Numbered from the stretch's first letter, positions 1 to 7,777 are shown. The stretch is 16,217 bases of DNA from Campylobacteraceae bacterium (GCA_027002755.1 JALWZI010000178.1:1-16217), one strand, 5' to 3'. Notes: generated from the sequence alone by a model not told the origin. Program-made: numbers and translations.

Positions 1-155
1 CGGGTACGGCGAAAGCTCATACAGCCCGGATCCCCCGCCATGAAGTAACGCCCGTTGACATTGTGGGGTACGGGATGGGGTCTGGCGACACATCCGGTCA
101 ACAGCAGTGAGAGAAGAGCAACCCCAACGACCACCATACCTTTATAACCCCTCAT
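1..155 (-). CDS. Putative lipoprotein, C-terminus cut off by window edge
   Basis: The first 51 codons of a minus-strand gene are visible, starting with ATG at 155; the rest lies beyond position 1. The N-terminus is a short basic head, then a hydrophobic stretch (about residues 7-20), then a lipobox ending L-T-G-C with the lipidated cysteine at residue 22, so the product is expected to be exported and anchored as a lipoprotein. A clear ribosome-binding site (AGGAGAGG) lies just upstream of the ATG. The gene begins 28 bp after the stop of the inositol-monophosphatase-family gene on the same strand, so it is probably the last or a late gene of the gltB unit. The visible mature part (rich in Pro, His and Gly) matches no family I recognise; function unknown. 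Confidence 0.7.
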   Translation of the reverse strand, partial: MRGYKGMVVVGVALLSLLLTGCVARPHPVPHNVNGRYFMAGDPGCMSFRRT

Positions 156-183
156 CGCCTCTCCTTTTTGTCGATTATATCGA

Positions 184-921
184 TCAGGCGCCCGTTTCTT
201 TCTGAACGATCCCACGAATCGTCTCCAGCACTTCCCGCTCTCTGGCGACAATGACGTACTTCTCCTCCACCTCGATCTCCATCCCTCTGCAGAGTGCCAG
301 GCCGGCGGCGAAATCGTAGATGCGGAAGGGACCGACGAAAAGGAAATAGTTGACACTGCGGGCGTAGGCAAGGGAGAGGGCCACGGCACCGGGAGCACGG
401 AATTTGAGTCCGGCTTTGTCCAGTGCCGCGACGATCCCGGGCTGGGCATAGGCCTTTTCGAAGAGGCCGATCTCGGGATGGGGTGCGGGAGCGGGCCGTC
501 GCCATCCTTCGTGCAGCAGCGACCCCTGAAACGGCTCACCCGCTTCGTCGATGCAGAAGAGATCACCGTTGGCCAGGTTGGCCACGAAGGCTTCGGTGAG
601 GATCCCTTCGCCGTTGAGGCGGGCGACGGAGACCCCGTAGTAGGGAAAGCGGCTCAGCGCGTTGGCGCTGCCGTCGAGCGGATCGAGGATGAGGGTCTCT
701 TCCCCCTCCCCGATCACCCCCGACTCTTCCGATTCGATCCGGCCGAAAGCGCTCAGCGCCTCCGCGAAGATCCGCTCCAGGGCCAGATCCAGCCCGCTGC
801 TCAGATCCCCGCCGGCCCCGGTAAAGCCGTTTTTGGCGTAAAGAGAATCATCCCGGGGATTGAGCAACAGCTCTCTGGCCTGACGGGAGGCGGCAATGGC
901 CGCCCGGTAGAAGTCGTTCAT
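184..921 (-). CDS. Inositol monophosphatase family protein
   Basis: This 245-aa protein belongs to the metal-dependent inositol monophosphatase / fructose-bisphosphatase / CysQ phosphatase superfamily. Visible signatures are GD-L-x5-D at residues 38-45, an acidic E-S-E-E segment at 63-66, the metal-binding motif DPLDGSAN at 80-87 (Asp80, Asp83) and a C-terminal YDFAAG at 202-207 standing in for the usual W-D-x-A-A-G, with Asp203 as the expected metal ligand. The length is slightly below the usual 260-270 aa. The substrate cannot be told from the sequence: inositol phosphates, 3'-phosphoadenosine 5'-phosphate or sugar bisphosphates are all possible. The gene starts 10 bp after the gltD stop and is probably co-transcribed with it. 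The only Shine-Dalgarno-like sequence (GGAG) abuts the ATG directly, so initiation may depend on ribosomes coming from gltD. Confidence 0.85.
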   Translation of the reverse strand: MNDFYRAAIAASRQARELLLNPRDDSLYAKNGFTGAGGDLSSGLDLALERIFAEALSAFGRIESEESGVIGEGEETLILDPLDGSANALSRFPYYGVSVARLNGEGILTEAFVANLANGDLFCIDEAGEPFQGSLLHEGWRRPAPAPHPEIGLFEKAYAQPGIVAALDKAGLKFRAPGAVALSLAYARSVNYFLFVGPFRIYDFAAGLALCRGMEIEVEEKYVIVAREREVLETIRGIVQKETGA

Positions 922-931
922 CTCCGGGACT

Positions 932-2320
932 TCAGCGCTGGATCCCGAACTTCTTCACCATCGCCTTGGCAGCCTCCCGGCCGTCACGGACCGCGGTGAC
1001 CACCAGATCGGCCCCCCGGTGGCAGTCACCCCCGGCATAGACCCCGGCCTTGGTGGTCTCGTAGTGCTCGTCCACGACGATCCCGCCCCATTTGTCGGTC
1101 TCGATGCCGTTCTCCGCCAGGAAGGGATAGGTCACAGGGTCGAAGCCCAGGGCGAAGATCACCACATCGGCAGGAACGGTGAACTCGCTGCCCGGGATCT
1201 CCTCCACCCGCTGGCGTCCGCCGGCATCGGGCTCGCCCAGGCGGGTCTTGATCATCTCCACGCCGACCACCGCGCCGTTCTCGTCGCGGAGGATCTCTTT
1301 AGGCGAGCAGTAGAACTCGAACTCTACCCCCTCCTCTTTGGCGTTGATGTACTCTTTGCGGGAACCGGGCATGTTGTGGGCGTCACGACGATAGAGGCAC
1401 TTGACGTCGGAGGCCTGCTCCCGCAGGGCGGTACGCACGCAGTCCATGGCGGTATCGCCTCCGCCGATGACGACCACCTTTTTGCCCTTGACCTCGATGT
1501 TGTGCTCCCGCGCCTCGCCGAAGAGCTTCTTCTGGATATCCACCAGGAACTCCATGGCCAGATAGCACCCCTGGGCATCCTCCCCGTTGATCCCGGGGCG
1601 TCGGCCTTTGGTAGCACCGGTGCCGATGAAGACCGCATCGAAGTTCTCCACCAGGCTGGCGAAGCTGACGTCCCGGCCCACTTCGGTGTTCTGATGGAAA
1701 ACCGCGCCGGCCTTCTCCAGGAGTTTCACCCGGCGCTCGACCACCTTCTTGTCCAGCTTGAAGCCGGGGATCCCGTAGGTGAGCAGACCACCGGGACGGT
1801 TCTGCCGATCGAAGATCTCCACATCGACCCCCTCCCGCAGCAGGAAGGTCGCCGCGGAGAGCCCGGCGGGACCGGCCCCGACGATGGCGACTTTTTTGTC
1901 GCACTTCTGCTCGGAGAAACGGGGACGCAGCCCCCGTTTGAACCCCTCTTCGCTGATGAAGGTCTCGATGGAACCGATGGTGATGGCGCCGTAGCCGTCG
2001 TTGAGGGTACAGGAGCCTTCACAGAGGCGGTCGTGGGGGCAGATCCGTCCCATCACCTCCGGGAAGGGAGAGGATTCGTTGGAGAGGTTGAAGGCGAACT
2101 CCAGGTCCTCCTCCGCCGTCCGCTTGAGCCAGTGGGGGATGAAGTTGTGCAGGGGGCAGCCGTTGTGGCAGTAGGGATCGCCGCACTGGATACAGCGGTC
2201 GGCCTGCTCACCGGCCTTTTCGGGACGGAAGATCTCGTAGATCTCTTCGTAATCCTTGATCCGTACCACCACGTCACGCTTGGCGGCGTCGATCCGTTCC
2301 AGGTCAAAAAATCTCAGCAT
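932..2320 (-). CDS. gltD: Glutamate synthase (NADPH) small subunit
   Basis: This 462-aa protein is the beta subunit of NADPH-dependent GOGAT. It takes electrons from NADPH onto FAD and passes them through iron-sulfur clusters to the large subunit, which makes two glutamates from glutamine plus 2-oxoglutarate. The N-terminal domain has two cysteine groups for [4Fe-4S] clusters (Cys43, 46, 51, 55 and Cys94, 100, 104). An FAD-binding GAGPAG motif follows at 148-153 and an NADPH-binding GGGDTA motif at 286-291. The C-terminal GDC...GADLVVTAVRDGREAA stretch is typical of the family. Length agrees with other bacterial GltD proteins (about 470 aa). The start lies one base after the gltB stop, and its GGAGGGAG ribosome-binding site is inside the end of gltB, so translation of the two subunits is probably coupled, fitting a 1:1 complex. 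Confidence 0.97.
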   Translation of the reverse strand: MLRFFDLERIDAAKRDVVVRIKDYEEIYEIFRPEKAGEQADRCIQCGDPYCHNGCPLHNFIPHWLKRTAEEDLEFAFNLSNESSPFPEVMGRICPHDRLCEGSCTLNDGYGAITIGSIETFISEEGFKRGLRPRFSEQKCDKKVAIVGAGPAGLSAATFLLREGVDVEIFDRQNRPGGLLTYGIPGFKLDKKVVERRVKLLEKAGAVFHQNTEVGRDVSFASLVENFDAVFIGTGATKGRRPGINGEDAQGCYLAMEFLVDIQKKLFGEAREHNIEVKGKKVVVIGGGDTAMDCVRTALREQASDVKCLYRRDAHNMPGSRKEYINAKEEGVEFEFYCSPKEILRDENGAVVGVEMIKTRLGEPDAGGRQRVEEIPGSEFTVPADVVIFALGFDPVTYPFLAENGIETDKWGGIVVDEHYETTKAGVYAGGDCHRGADLVVTAVRDGREAAKAMVKKFGIQR

Positions 2321-2321
2321 C

Positions 2322-5300
2322 TTATTCTCCCTCCTCGACGATCATCTTGAACGGCGCTTTCATATCCTTGGGACGCACCAGCCAGAAGTTGCGGATCTCG
2401 ACCCGGAAGTTGTCCAGGATCTCCTTCGCCTTTTGGCTGCGGGTTTCGTTGTAGTAATCCTTGAGCAGCTTCTTGAGGTAGTAGCGTTCGATATCGGTAT
2501 CTTCGGTATCGATCCGCAGCACTTCGATCAGCTCCCGGTTGATGTTCTCTACGAATTCATGCTCGATGTCGTAGACGAAGGCGGCCCCGCCGGTCATCCC
2601 GGCCCCGAAGTTGACCCCCGTGCGGCCCAGGATCACCACGACCCCGCCGGTCATGTATTCGCAGGGGTGATCCCCCGTCCCTTCGACGATGGCGATGGCG
2701 CCGGAGTTGCGCACCCCGAAGCGCTCGCCCACCTGGCCCGCTACGTAGAGCTTGCCGCCGGTAGCGCCGTAGAGGCAGGTGTTCCCCGCCAGGGAGAAAG
2801 CTTCGCCGCTCTTGTCGCCGGTGATGACGATCCGTCCGCCGTGCATCCCCTTGCCCACGTAGTCGTTGCCGGCACCGTGAACGTAGAGGGCGACTCCGTT
2901 GTTGAGGAAGGCCCCCAGGGACTGGCCGGTGGTTCCTTTGAGCCGCAGCTCGATGGTCTTGTCGGGCAGCCCCTTGTCACCGTAGTATTTGGCGATCTCT
3001 CCGGAGATCAGGGTGCCGAAGCTCCGGTTCAGGTTGGAGATCTCCTTTTCGAGCACGATGCTTTCGGAAGGATTCTTGATGGCGGGCATCACCTCCTCGA
3101 GGATCTGCTTTTCGTATTCGTTCTTGTCGAACGGCTCGTTGCTCGGCACCTGCCGGGTATCGGGCCCGTCGAGGCGCACCAGCAGGCTCTCCAGATCGAA
3201 CTTTCTGGCCAGTTCGTCGTCGATCACTTTGAGCAGGTCGGTGCGGCCGATGATCTCGCCCAGGCTCCGATAACCCAGGGAGGCCAGGATCTCCCTCACA
3301 TCCTCCGCCAGGAGGGTGAAGTAGTTGATGACCCGCTCGACACTTCCCTCGTAGTGCTCCCGGAGCTTCTTCTCCTGGGTGGCGATCCCCACGGTACAGC
3401 GGTTGAGATGGCAGATCCGCAGGATCTTGCACCCGATGACCGTCAGGGCCCCGGTCCCGAAGGCGTAGCTCTCGGCCCCGAAGATGGCCGCCTTGACCAC
3501 GTCCATTCCGGTCTTGAGCCCTCCGTCGGTCTCCAGCTCGACGAAGCCCCGAAGGTTATTGGCCTTGAGAGCGTTGTGGGCCTCGATGAGCCCCAGCTCC
3601 CAGGGGTTTCCGGCGAACTTGATGGAGCCGATAGGCGCGGCCCCGGTTCCGCCGTCGGCCCCGGAGATGATGATCTTGTCGGCGTAGGCCTTGGCCACTC
3701 CCGCCGCGATGGTGCCGACCCCGGCGGTGGAGACCAGCTTGACGGCCACCTTGGCCTCGGGGTTGATCTGCTTGAGGTCGAAGATCAGCTGGGCCAGGTC
3801 CTCGATGGAGTAGATGTCGTGATGGGGCGGCGGCGAGATGAGGGTCACGCCGGGGGTGGTGTGGCGTAGTCTGGCCACCAGGGGGTTGACCTTGTGGCCG
3901 GGGAGCTGTCCCCCCTCACCGGGCTTGGCCCCCTGGGCCACTTTGATCTGGAGCTCTTCGGCACTGCGCAGGTAGGCCGGGGTCACCCCGAAGCGTCCCG
4001 AAGCGATCTGCTTGATCTTGGAGTTCTTGACGGTCCCGAAACGGGCCTCATCCTCCCCGCCCTCTCCCGAGTTGCTCCGGCCGCCGATGCGGTTCATCGC
4101 CTCAGCCAGGCACTCGTGGGCCTCGGGAGAGATGGACCCCAGGCTCATGGCCGCGGTGCAGAACCGTTTGAAGATCGCCTCGACGGGTTCCACCTCCTCC
4201 ACGGGGATCGGCTCCCGGTCGCTGGCGAACTCGAAGAAGTCCCGGATGAACTTCCTGTCCCGGTTCTCGATGCGGTTCTTGAGGACGGCGTAGTCCTCTT
4301 TTTTGCCGCTCTGGGCCAGCTTGTGGATGGCGTGGACCGTGGCCGGGGCGAAGTCGTGGTATTCGGCTCCGTCGATATATTTGTAGAATCCCCCCACATT
4401 GAGGGGGAAGATCCGGTTGCCGGTCTCTTTGTCGAAGGCCTCGGCATGGAAGCGGCGGATACGCTCTTCGATATCGGCGTAGCCCAGCCCCCCCAGCAGG
4501 ACGTTGGCTCGGGGGAAGCACTCCTCGGTGATCTCTTTGCCCAGGCCCAGGATGTCGAAGAGCATGGAATTGCGGTAGCTGGAGATGGTGGAGATCCCCA
4601 TCTTGGACATGATCTTGAGCAGACCGGCGTTGATCGCTTTGCGGACCTTTTTGAGCACGGGGGCCAGATCCACCTCGGGATCCTTTCGCCGTTCGATCAG
4701 CGCGACGGTCTGGAAGAGCATGTAGGGGTGGATCGCCGCGGCGCCGAAGGCGATGAGCGCTGCGGCGGCATGGGAATCGTAAACCTCGCCCGTGACGCAG
4801 ACGATGCTCACCAGATGACGGATCCCGGCATCGAGCAGTGCATGGTTGAGACGGCTGACCACCATCAGCATCGGCATCAGCATCACCTGCTCGTTGAGGG
4901 TATGGTCATCCAGGATGATGGTGCGGATCCCCTGTTCCCTCACCTCCCGGACGATCTGATCCACCAGTTCGTTGAGGCTGGCCCGGAGGTCCTGGCGGAA
5001 ACCGGTGTAGTAGCGCTTGGCTTTGTAGCAGGGGTCGTACTTGGGATTCTCCTCGGTGCCGAACTCCTCCAGGATGATCAGCTTCTCGTAGCTGAGGATC
5101 GGCGAGACGGTCTTGAGGCGCTTGGCGTGCTCGGCATCTTCGTTGAGGATGTTGCGGATCTCGCCGAAGCCGGTATTGAGGCTCATGACCACCCGCTCCC
5201 GGATCGGGTCAATGGGGGGGTTGGTCACCTGGGCGAACTTCTGGCGGAAGAAGTCGGTGAAGTTGCGCTGCTTGTCGCTGAAGGCCGCCAGCGGGGTGTC

Positions 5301-6749
5301 GTCCCCCATGGAGGCGGTGGCCTCTTTGCCCTCTTTGACCATCGGTTCGATCACCTGCTCGATGGTCTCCAGGGTGATGTTGAAGTAGCGCTGCCGCGCC
5401 TCCATCACCTCGGCGGGCGGGGTCTCCACCCGGGAAAAGGGATTGTCCATGAACTCCTGGAGATAGACCATGTTGGCGTTGAGCCACTGGCTGTAGGGCT
5501 GGCGATGTTTGAGGTACTGGTTGATATCCTCGTTCTTGAGCACGATACCGTACTTGAGGTCGACCCCCATCATCTCTCCGGATTGCAGGCGTCCCCGCTC
5601 CACGATCTCCTCGTCGGGGATCTGAAGCACGCCGTACTCGGAGGCGATCAGAAGGCGGTTGTCTTTGGTGACGATATATTTGGAGGGGCGCAGACCGTTG
5701 CGGTCCAGGACACAGCCGATGTAGCGGCCGTCGCACATGCTCACCGCCGCCGGGCCGTCCCAAGGCTCGAAGACCGTGGAGGTGTACTCGTAGAAGGCCC
5801 GCAGATCGGCATCCATGTGGGGGGCGTTCTGCCAGGGGGCGGGGATGACGGCCCGGGCGGCTTTGAAGAAGTCCACTCCGTTGACCCGCAGGAACTCGAA
5901 GAAGTTGTCCAGGCTGGCCGAGTCGCTCATCTCCGACTGGATGATGGGCAGGAGCCGCTCCAGCTCTTCGGGGGTGAAGACATCGCTGACCAGGTGCTCG
6001 CTCTTGGCCTCGGCATTGAAACGGTTGGCGGTGACGGAGTTGATCTCCCCGTTGTGGGCGATCATCCGGAAAGGCTGGGCGAGACGCCACTGGGGCAGCG
6101 TGTTGGTGGAGAAGCGCTGATGGAAGAGGCAGTAGGCGATCTCGAAATCGGGGTCCTGCAGATCGGGATAGAACTCTTTGATATGGGTCGGCATCACCAG
6201 CCCTTTGTAGGAGACGACGCTGGAGGAGAAAGAGGCGATGTAGAAGTCCGGATCGCCGGCCAGGCGGTGTTCGATCTCTTTGCGTGAGAGGTAGATCAGG
6301 GCTTCGAAACGCCGGGTCCCGATGAGAGAGTTGGGGGCCACGAAGATCTGGGTGATGGTGGGCAGGGTCTCCAGCGCCTGCTCTCCCAGGGCGTTGGTAT
6401 CCAGAGGGACCTCCCGCCGGAACACGATCCGCAGATCGTTCGCTTCGCAGATCTCGCCGACCGCCTCCAGGTCCTCGGGGCGACGGTGGAAGATCATGGC
6501 GACACCGTAGAGTTCGGGGAGGGTGACCCCTTGCGCTTTGGCCTCTTTGGCGAAGAACTTCCGGGGAATGGAGAGGAGCAGCCCGCTGCCGTCTCCGGTC
6601 TTGCCGTCGGCGGCGATGGCCCCCCGGTGCATCATCCGGGAGAGCGCCGTGACAGCATCGTCGAGATTTTTGTGAGAGGGGATATTGTCGATGGACGCCA
6701 GCAGACCGAAGCCGCAGTTGTCCTTGAAAGCGGTAAAGAGATCTCTCAT
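2322..6749 (-). CDS. gltB: Glutamate synthase (NADPH) large subunit
   Basis: This 1475-aa protein is the alpha subunit of GOGAT, the ammonia-assimilating enzyme working with glutamine synthetase. The N-terminal Ntn-type glutaminase domain starts with Cys-Gly-Phe-Gly at residues 12-15. In this family the residues before that cysteine are removed so that it becomes the N-terminal nucleophile; here the propeptide would be only 11 residues. The central and FMN-binding synthase domains contain the expected GRSNSGEGGEDEARFG and GGTGAAP stretches. The [3Fe-4S] ligands are Cys1107, Cys1113 and Cys1118 (C-x5-C-x4-C). The C-terminal glycine-rich beta-helix domain (repeated G-x-x-G-G-x segments) is complete. 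Length matches bacterial GltB (about 1500 aa). ATG at 6749 is preceded by a modest AAGG ribosome-binding site and gives the start normal for this family. It heads the gltBD unit. Confidence 0.97.
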   Translation of the reverse strand: MRDLFTAFKDNCGFGLLASIDNIPSHKNLDDAVTALSRMMHRGAIAADGKTGDGSGLLLSIPRKFFAKEAKAQGVTLPELYGVAMIFHRRPEDLEAVGEICEANDLRIVFRREVPLDTNALGEQALETLPTITQIFVAPNSLIGTRRFEALIYLSRKEIEHRLAGDPDFYIASFSSSVVSYKGLVMPTHIKEFYPDLQDPDFEIAYCLFHQRFSTNTLPQWRLAQPFRMIAHNGEINSVTANRFNAEAKSEHLVSDVFTPEELERLLPIIQSEMSDSASLDNFFEFLRVNGVDFFKAARAVIPAPWQNAPHMDADLRAFYEYTSTVFEPWDGPAAVSMCDGRYIGCVLDRNGLRPSKYIVTKDNRLLIASEYGVLQIPDEEIVERGRLQSGEMMGVDLKYGIVLKNEDINQYLKHRQPYSQWLNANMVYLQEFMDNPFSRVETPPAEVMEARQRYFNITLETIEQVIEPMVKEGKEATASMGDDTPLAAFSDKQRNFTDFFRQKFAQVTNPPIDPIRERVVMSLNTGFGEIRNILNEDAEHAKRLKTVSPILSYEKLIILEEFGTEENPKYDPCYKAKRYYTGFRQDLRASLNELVDQIVREVREQGIRTIILDDHTLNEQVMLMPMLMVVSRLNHALLDAGIRHLVSIVCVTGEVYDSHAAAALIAFGAAAIHPYMLFQTVALIERRKDPEVDLAPVLKKVRKAINAGLLKIMSKMGISTISSYRNSMLFDILGLGKEITEECFPRANVLLGGLGYADIEERIRRFHAEAFDKETGNRIFPLNVGGFYKYIDGAEYHDFAPATVHAIHKLAQSGKKEDYAVLKNRIENRDRKFIRDFFEFASDREPIPVEEVEPVEAIFKRFCTAAMSLGSISPEAHECLAEAMNRIGGRSNSGEGGEDEARFGTVKNSKIKQIASGRFGVTPAYLRSAEELQIKVAQGAKPGEGGQLPGHKVNPLVARLRHTTPGVTLISPPPHHDIYSIEDLAQLIFDLKQINPEAKVAVKLVSTAGVGTIAAGVAKAYADKIIISGADGGTGAAPIGSIKFAGNPWELGLIEAHNALKANNLRGFVELETDGGLKTGMDVVKAAIFGAESYAFGTGALTVIGCKILRICHLNRCTVGIATQEKKLREHYEGSVERVINYFTLLAEDVREILASLGYRSLGEIIGRTDLLKVIDDELARKFDLESLLVRLDGPDTRQVPSNEPFDKNEYEKQILEEVMPAIKNPSESIVLEKEISNLNRSFGTLISGEIAKYYGDKGLPDKTIELRLKGTTGQSLGAFLNNGVALYVHGAGNDYVGKGMHGGRIVITGDKSGEAFSLAGNTCLYGATGGKLYVAGQVGERFGVRNSGAIAIVEGTGDHPCEYMTGGVVVILGRTGVNFGAGMTGGAAFVYDIEHEFVENINRELIEVLRIDTEDTDIERYYLKKLLKDYYNETRSQKAKEILDNFRVEIRNFWLVRPKDMKAPFKMIVEEGE

Positions 6750-6767
6750 AAGCCAACCTTAAAGAGT

Positions 6768-6810
6768 ATTTTAGTAGGGTCCTGTGTTTCCCTAAAAGCC
6801 CTAGATTTTA
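6768..6810 (-). promoter_or_regulatory. gltB: Candidate gltB promoter region
   Basis: On the minus strand two TAAAAT hexamers, resembling a sigma-70 -10 box, occur at 6773-6768 and 6810-6805. The second would give a leader of about 45-50 nt before gltB. No good TTGACA-like -35 is present, which is usual for this phylum. I see no sigma-54 -24/-12 element. This is a weak inference from AT-rich hexamers in otherwise GC-rich DNA. Confidence 0.3.
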
Positions 6811-6844
6811 TCGAAAAGTGGATTACAGATAGCTTCGCTTTCGA

Positions 6845-6875
6845 ATGGAGGATGGAGAATGGAGAATGGAGAATT
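6845..6875 (+). repeat. Heptad tandem repeat, unit ATGGAGA
   Basis: Four consecutive 7-bp units (ATGGAGG, ATGGAGA, ATGGAGA, ATGGAGA) followed by ATT lie in the divergent gltB-recO intergenic region. The period is seven, so the array is not a coding repeat. It faces a second heptad array at 6907-6941 whose reverse complement matches at six of every seven bases, so the two could fold on each other as a long imperfect stem. Confidence 0.9.
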
Positions 6876-6906
6876 AAAGGGTATCTTTTTAATAGTATAT
6901 AACGAT

Positions 6907-6941
6907 CATTCTCAATTCTCAATTCTCAATTCTCAATTCTT
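6907..6941 (+). repeat. Heptad tandem repeat, unit AATTCTC
   Basis: Five near-identical 7-bp units (CATTCTC, three AATTCTC, then AATTCT) end immediately at the inverted repeat covering the recO start. The same unit in the opposite orientation (AATTGAG) appears again at 10024-10057 upstream of murF. Confidence 0.92.
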
Positions 6942-6968
6942 TCATGGAGAGCGGACCTCTCCATGAAA
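6940..6968 (+). promoter_or_regulatory. recO: Inverted repeat enclosing the recO ribosome-binding site and start codon
   Basis: TTTCATGGAGAG (6940-6951) and CTCTCCATGAAA (6957-6968) are perfect reverse complements separated by 5 nt. The only Shine-Dalgarno-like sequence for recO (GGAGAG, 6946-6951) pairs with the bases just before the start codon, and the ATG at 6963-6965 pairs with CAT at 6943-6945. In mRNA this hairpin would hide both initiation elements. The inverted repeat is seen directly; a role in translational control is inference. Confidence 0.75.
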
Positions 6969-7577
6969 GGTTTCATCGTCTCCCTCCGCCCCGCCAAAAA
7001 CGAGGATCTCATCGTCACCCTCCTGGAGGAGCAGGCCCTGCGGAGCTACTACCGCTTCTACGGGGCGAGGCACTCCATCCTGCAGCTGGGCTATCTCATC
7101 GACTACGAGAGCGAGGAGGAGAGCTGCTTCATGCCGAGATTGCGCCGGGTGAGCCATCTGGGGTTCCCCTGGCTCTATCGTCGCAACCGGCTGATGCTCT
7201 GGCAGCAGTTCATTCGCCTCTTCGAGCCCCACCTGCGGGATACGGAGCTTCTGGATCCCTTCTATTTCAACCTGCTGCTGGATGCGGCCAGGCGCTGGGA
7301 GAAGCAGAACCCCAAACGGGTCATCTGCGAGGCGGCCCACCGTCTGCTGCACTTCGAAGGACGCCTCCACAGCCTTGAGACCTGCTACATCTGCGAGCGC
7401 CCCCTGGAGGATGAGATCGCCCTGATGACCGCCCTGCTCCCGGCCCACCCCCAGTGTATCTACGGTCCCGCCCTCTCGAGAAAGAAGCTCGAAAGCTTTT
7501 TCGAGACCGGCAAGACCGCCTGGCTGGACGAGAGCGAAGTGGACTATCTCTACCGTCTCGTTCTCAAAGGATTGTAG
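6963..7577 (+). CDS. recO: DNA recombination/repair protein RecO (Campylobacterota type)
   Basis: This 204-aa protein looks like the short RecO of Helicobacter and Campylobacter relatives. The N-terminal M-K-G-F-I start, N-E-D-L-I-V segment (13-18) and RFYGARHS block (31-38) are features I associate with that family. RecO acts in the RecFOR pathway, helping displace SSB and load RecA on single-stranded gaps. The N-terminal part would be the OB-fold, followed by a mainly helical region. A C-x-x-C pair (Cys141, Cys144) and Cys165 recall the zinc-binding region of longer RecO proteins, but a full four-cysteine site is not evident. Start choice rests on the conserved N-terminus. Both initiation signals lie in a strong inverted repeat, and the TAG stop is the first triplet of a heptad array. 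The gene is divergent from gltB and appears to stand alone. Confidence 0.8.
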   Translation: MKGFIVSLRPAKNEDLIVTLLEEQALRSYYRFYGARHSILQLGYLIDYESEEESCFMPRLRRVSHLGFPWLYRRNRLMLWQQFIRLFEPHLRDTELLDPFYFNLLLDAARRWEKQNPKRVICEAAHRLLHFEGRLHSLETCYICERPLEDEIALMTALLPAHPQCIYGPALSRKKLESFFETGKTAWLDESEVDYLYRLVLKGL

Positions 7578-7608
7578 TCGCTAGTCGCTAGTCAATAGTC
7601 GATAGTTT
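7575..7608 (+). repeat. Heptad tandem repeat, unit TAGTCGC, starting on the recO stop codon
   Basis: Units TAGTCGC, TAGTCGC, TAGTCAA, TAGTCGA and a final TAGTTTT follow one another. The first TAG is the recO stop codon. Because seven is not a multiple of three, the repeated TAG places stop codons in all three forward frames. The array runs into a T6 tract; a weak CTAG-TCG-CTAG hairpin followed by T residues could act as a poor terminator, but the stem is too short to call one. Confidence 0.85.
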
Positions 7609-7642
7609 TTTAACACACTTCATTGGCGATAGATTCCCGGGA

Positions 7643-7664
7643 TTTGTCAACTGCCGTTGACAAA
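7643..7664. promoter_or_regulatory. Perfect 9-bp palindrome upstream of lipoprotein gene, candidate operator
   Basis: TTTGTCAAC and GTTGACAAA are exact reverse complements separated by TGCC. The right arm contains a TTGACA hexamer at 7657-7662 that could serve as a -35 box for the downstream lipoprotein gene, so a dimeric regulator bound here would compete with RNA polymerase. It is not followed by a T-tract, which argues against a recO terminator. The regulator is unknown. Confidence 0.45.
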
Positions 7665-7692
7665 AACTCAGCTTGGTCATACGCTCTATGAT
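7657..7692 (+). promoter_or_regulatory. Candidate promoter for lipoprotein gene
   Basis: TTGACA at 7657-7662 is followed after 17 bp by TACGCT (7680-7685), a poor -10, and after 24 bp by TATGAT (7687-7692), a better -10 with too long a spacer. Either could be used, and a -35 is often dispensable in this phylum. The transcript would carry a leader of roughly 90-100 nt before the gene. Confidence 0.4.
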
Positions 7693-7777
7693 ACGGACAT
7701 CCAGATCTATTTTGTGCTCATCTTCCCTCCCCCGGGGACATACAGAAGTAACGCTCCTCTGTTACGCTTGCAGGCAG

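Noticed and set aside
2256..3869. A 537-codon plus-strand open frame antisense to gltD and gltB
   Set aside because: A shadow of the GltBD coding sequence with no family motif.
3894..6287. A 797-codon plus-strand open frame antisense to gltB
   Set aside because: gltB is certain on the other strand. Long antisense frames are common in GC-rich genes because of third-position bias; the product has an unnatural Gly/Val/Asp/His-rich composition.
6845..6941. Possible CRISPR-like repeats
   Set aside because: The units are only 7 bp with no spacers, so they are simple tandem repeats.
6944..7378. An alternative plus-strand start at 6944 within the recO hairpin
   Set aside because: It begins at the mirror ATG created by the inverted repeat and runs in the wrong frame through recO, giving a low-complexity product. 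RecO's own frame has the conserved N-terminus.
7575..7611. Intrinsic terminator for recO
   Set aside because: A T6 tract is present, but the only upstream stem (CTAG-TCG-CTAG) has four pairs, too weak to call.
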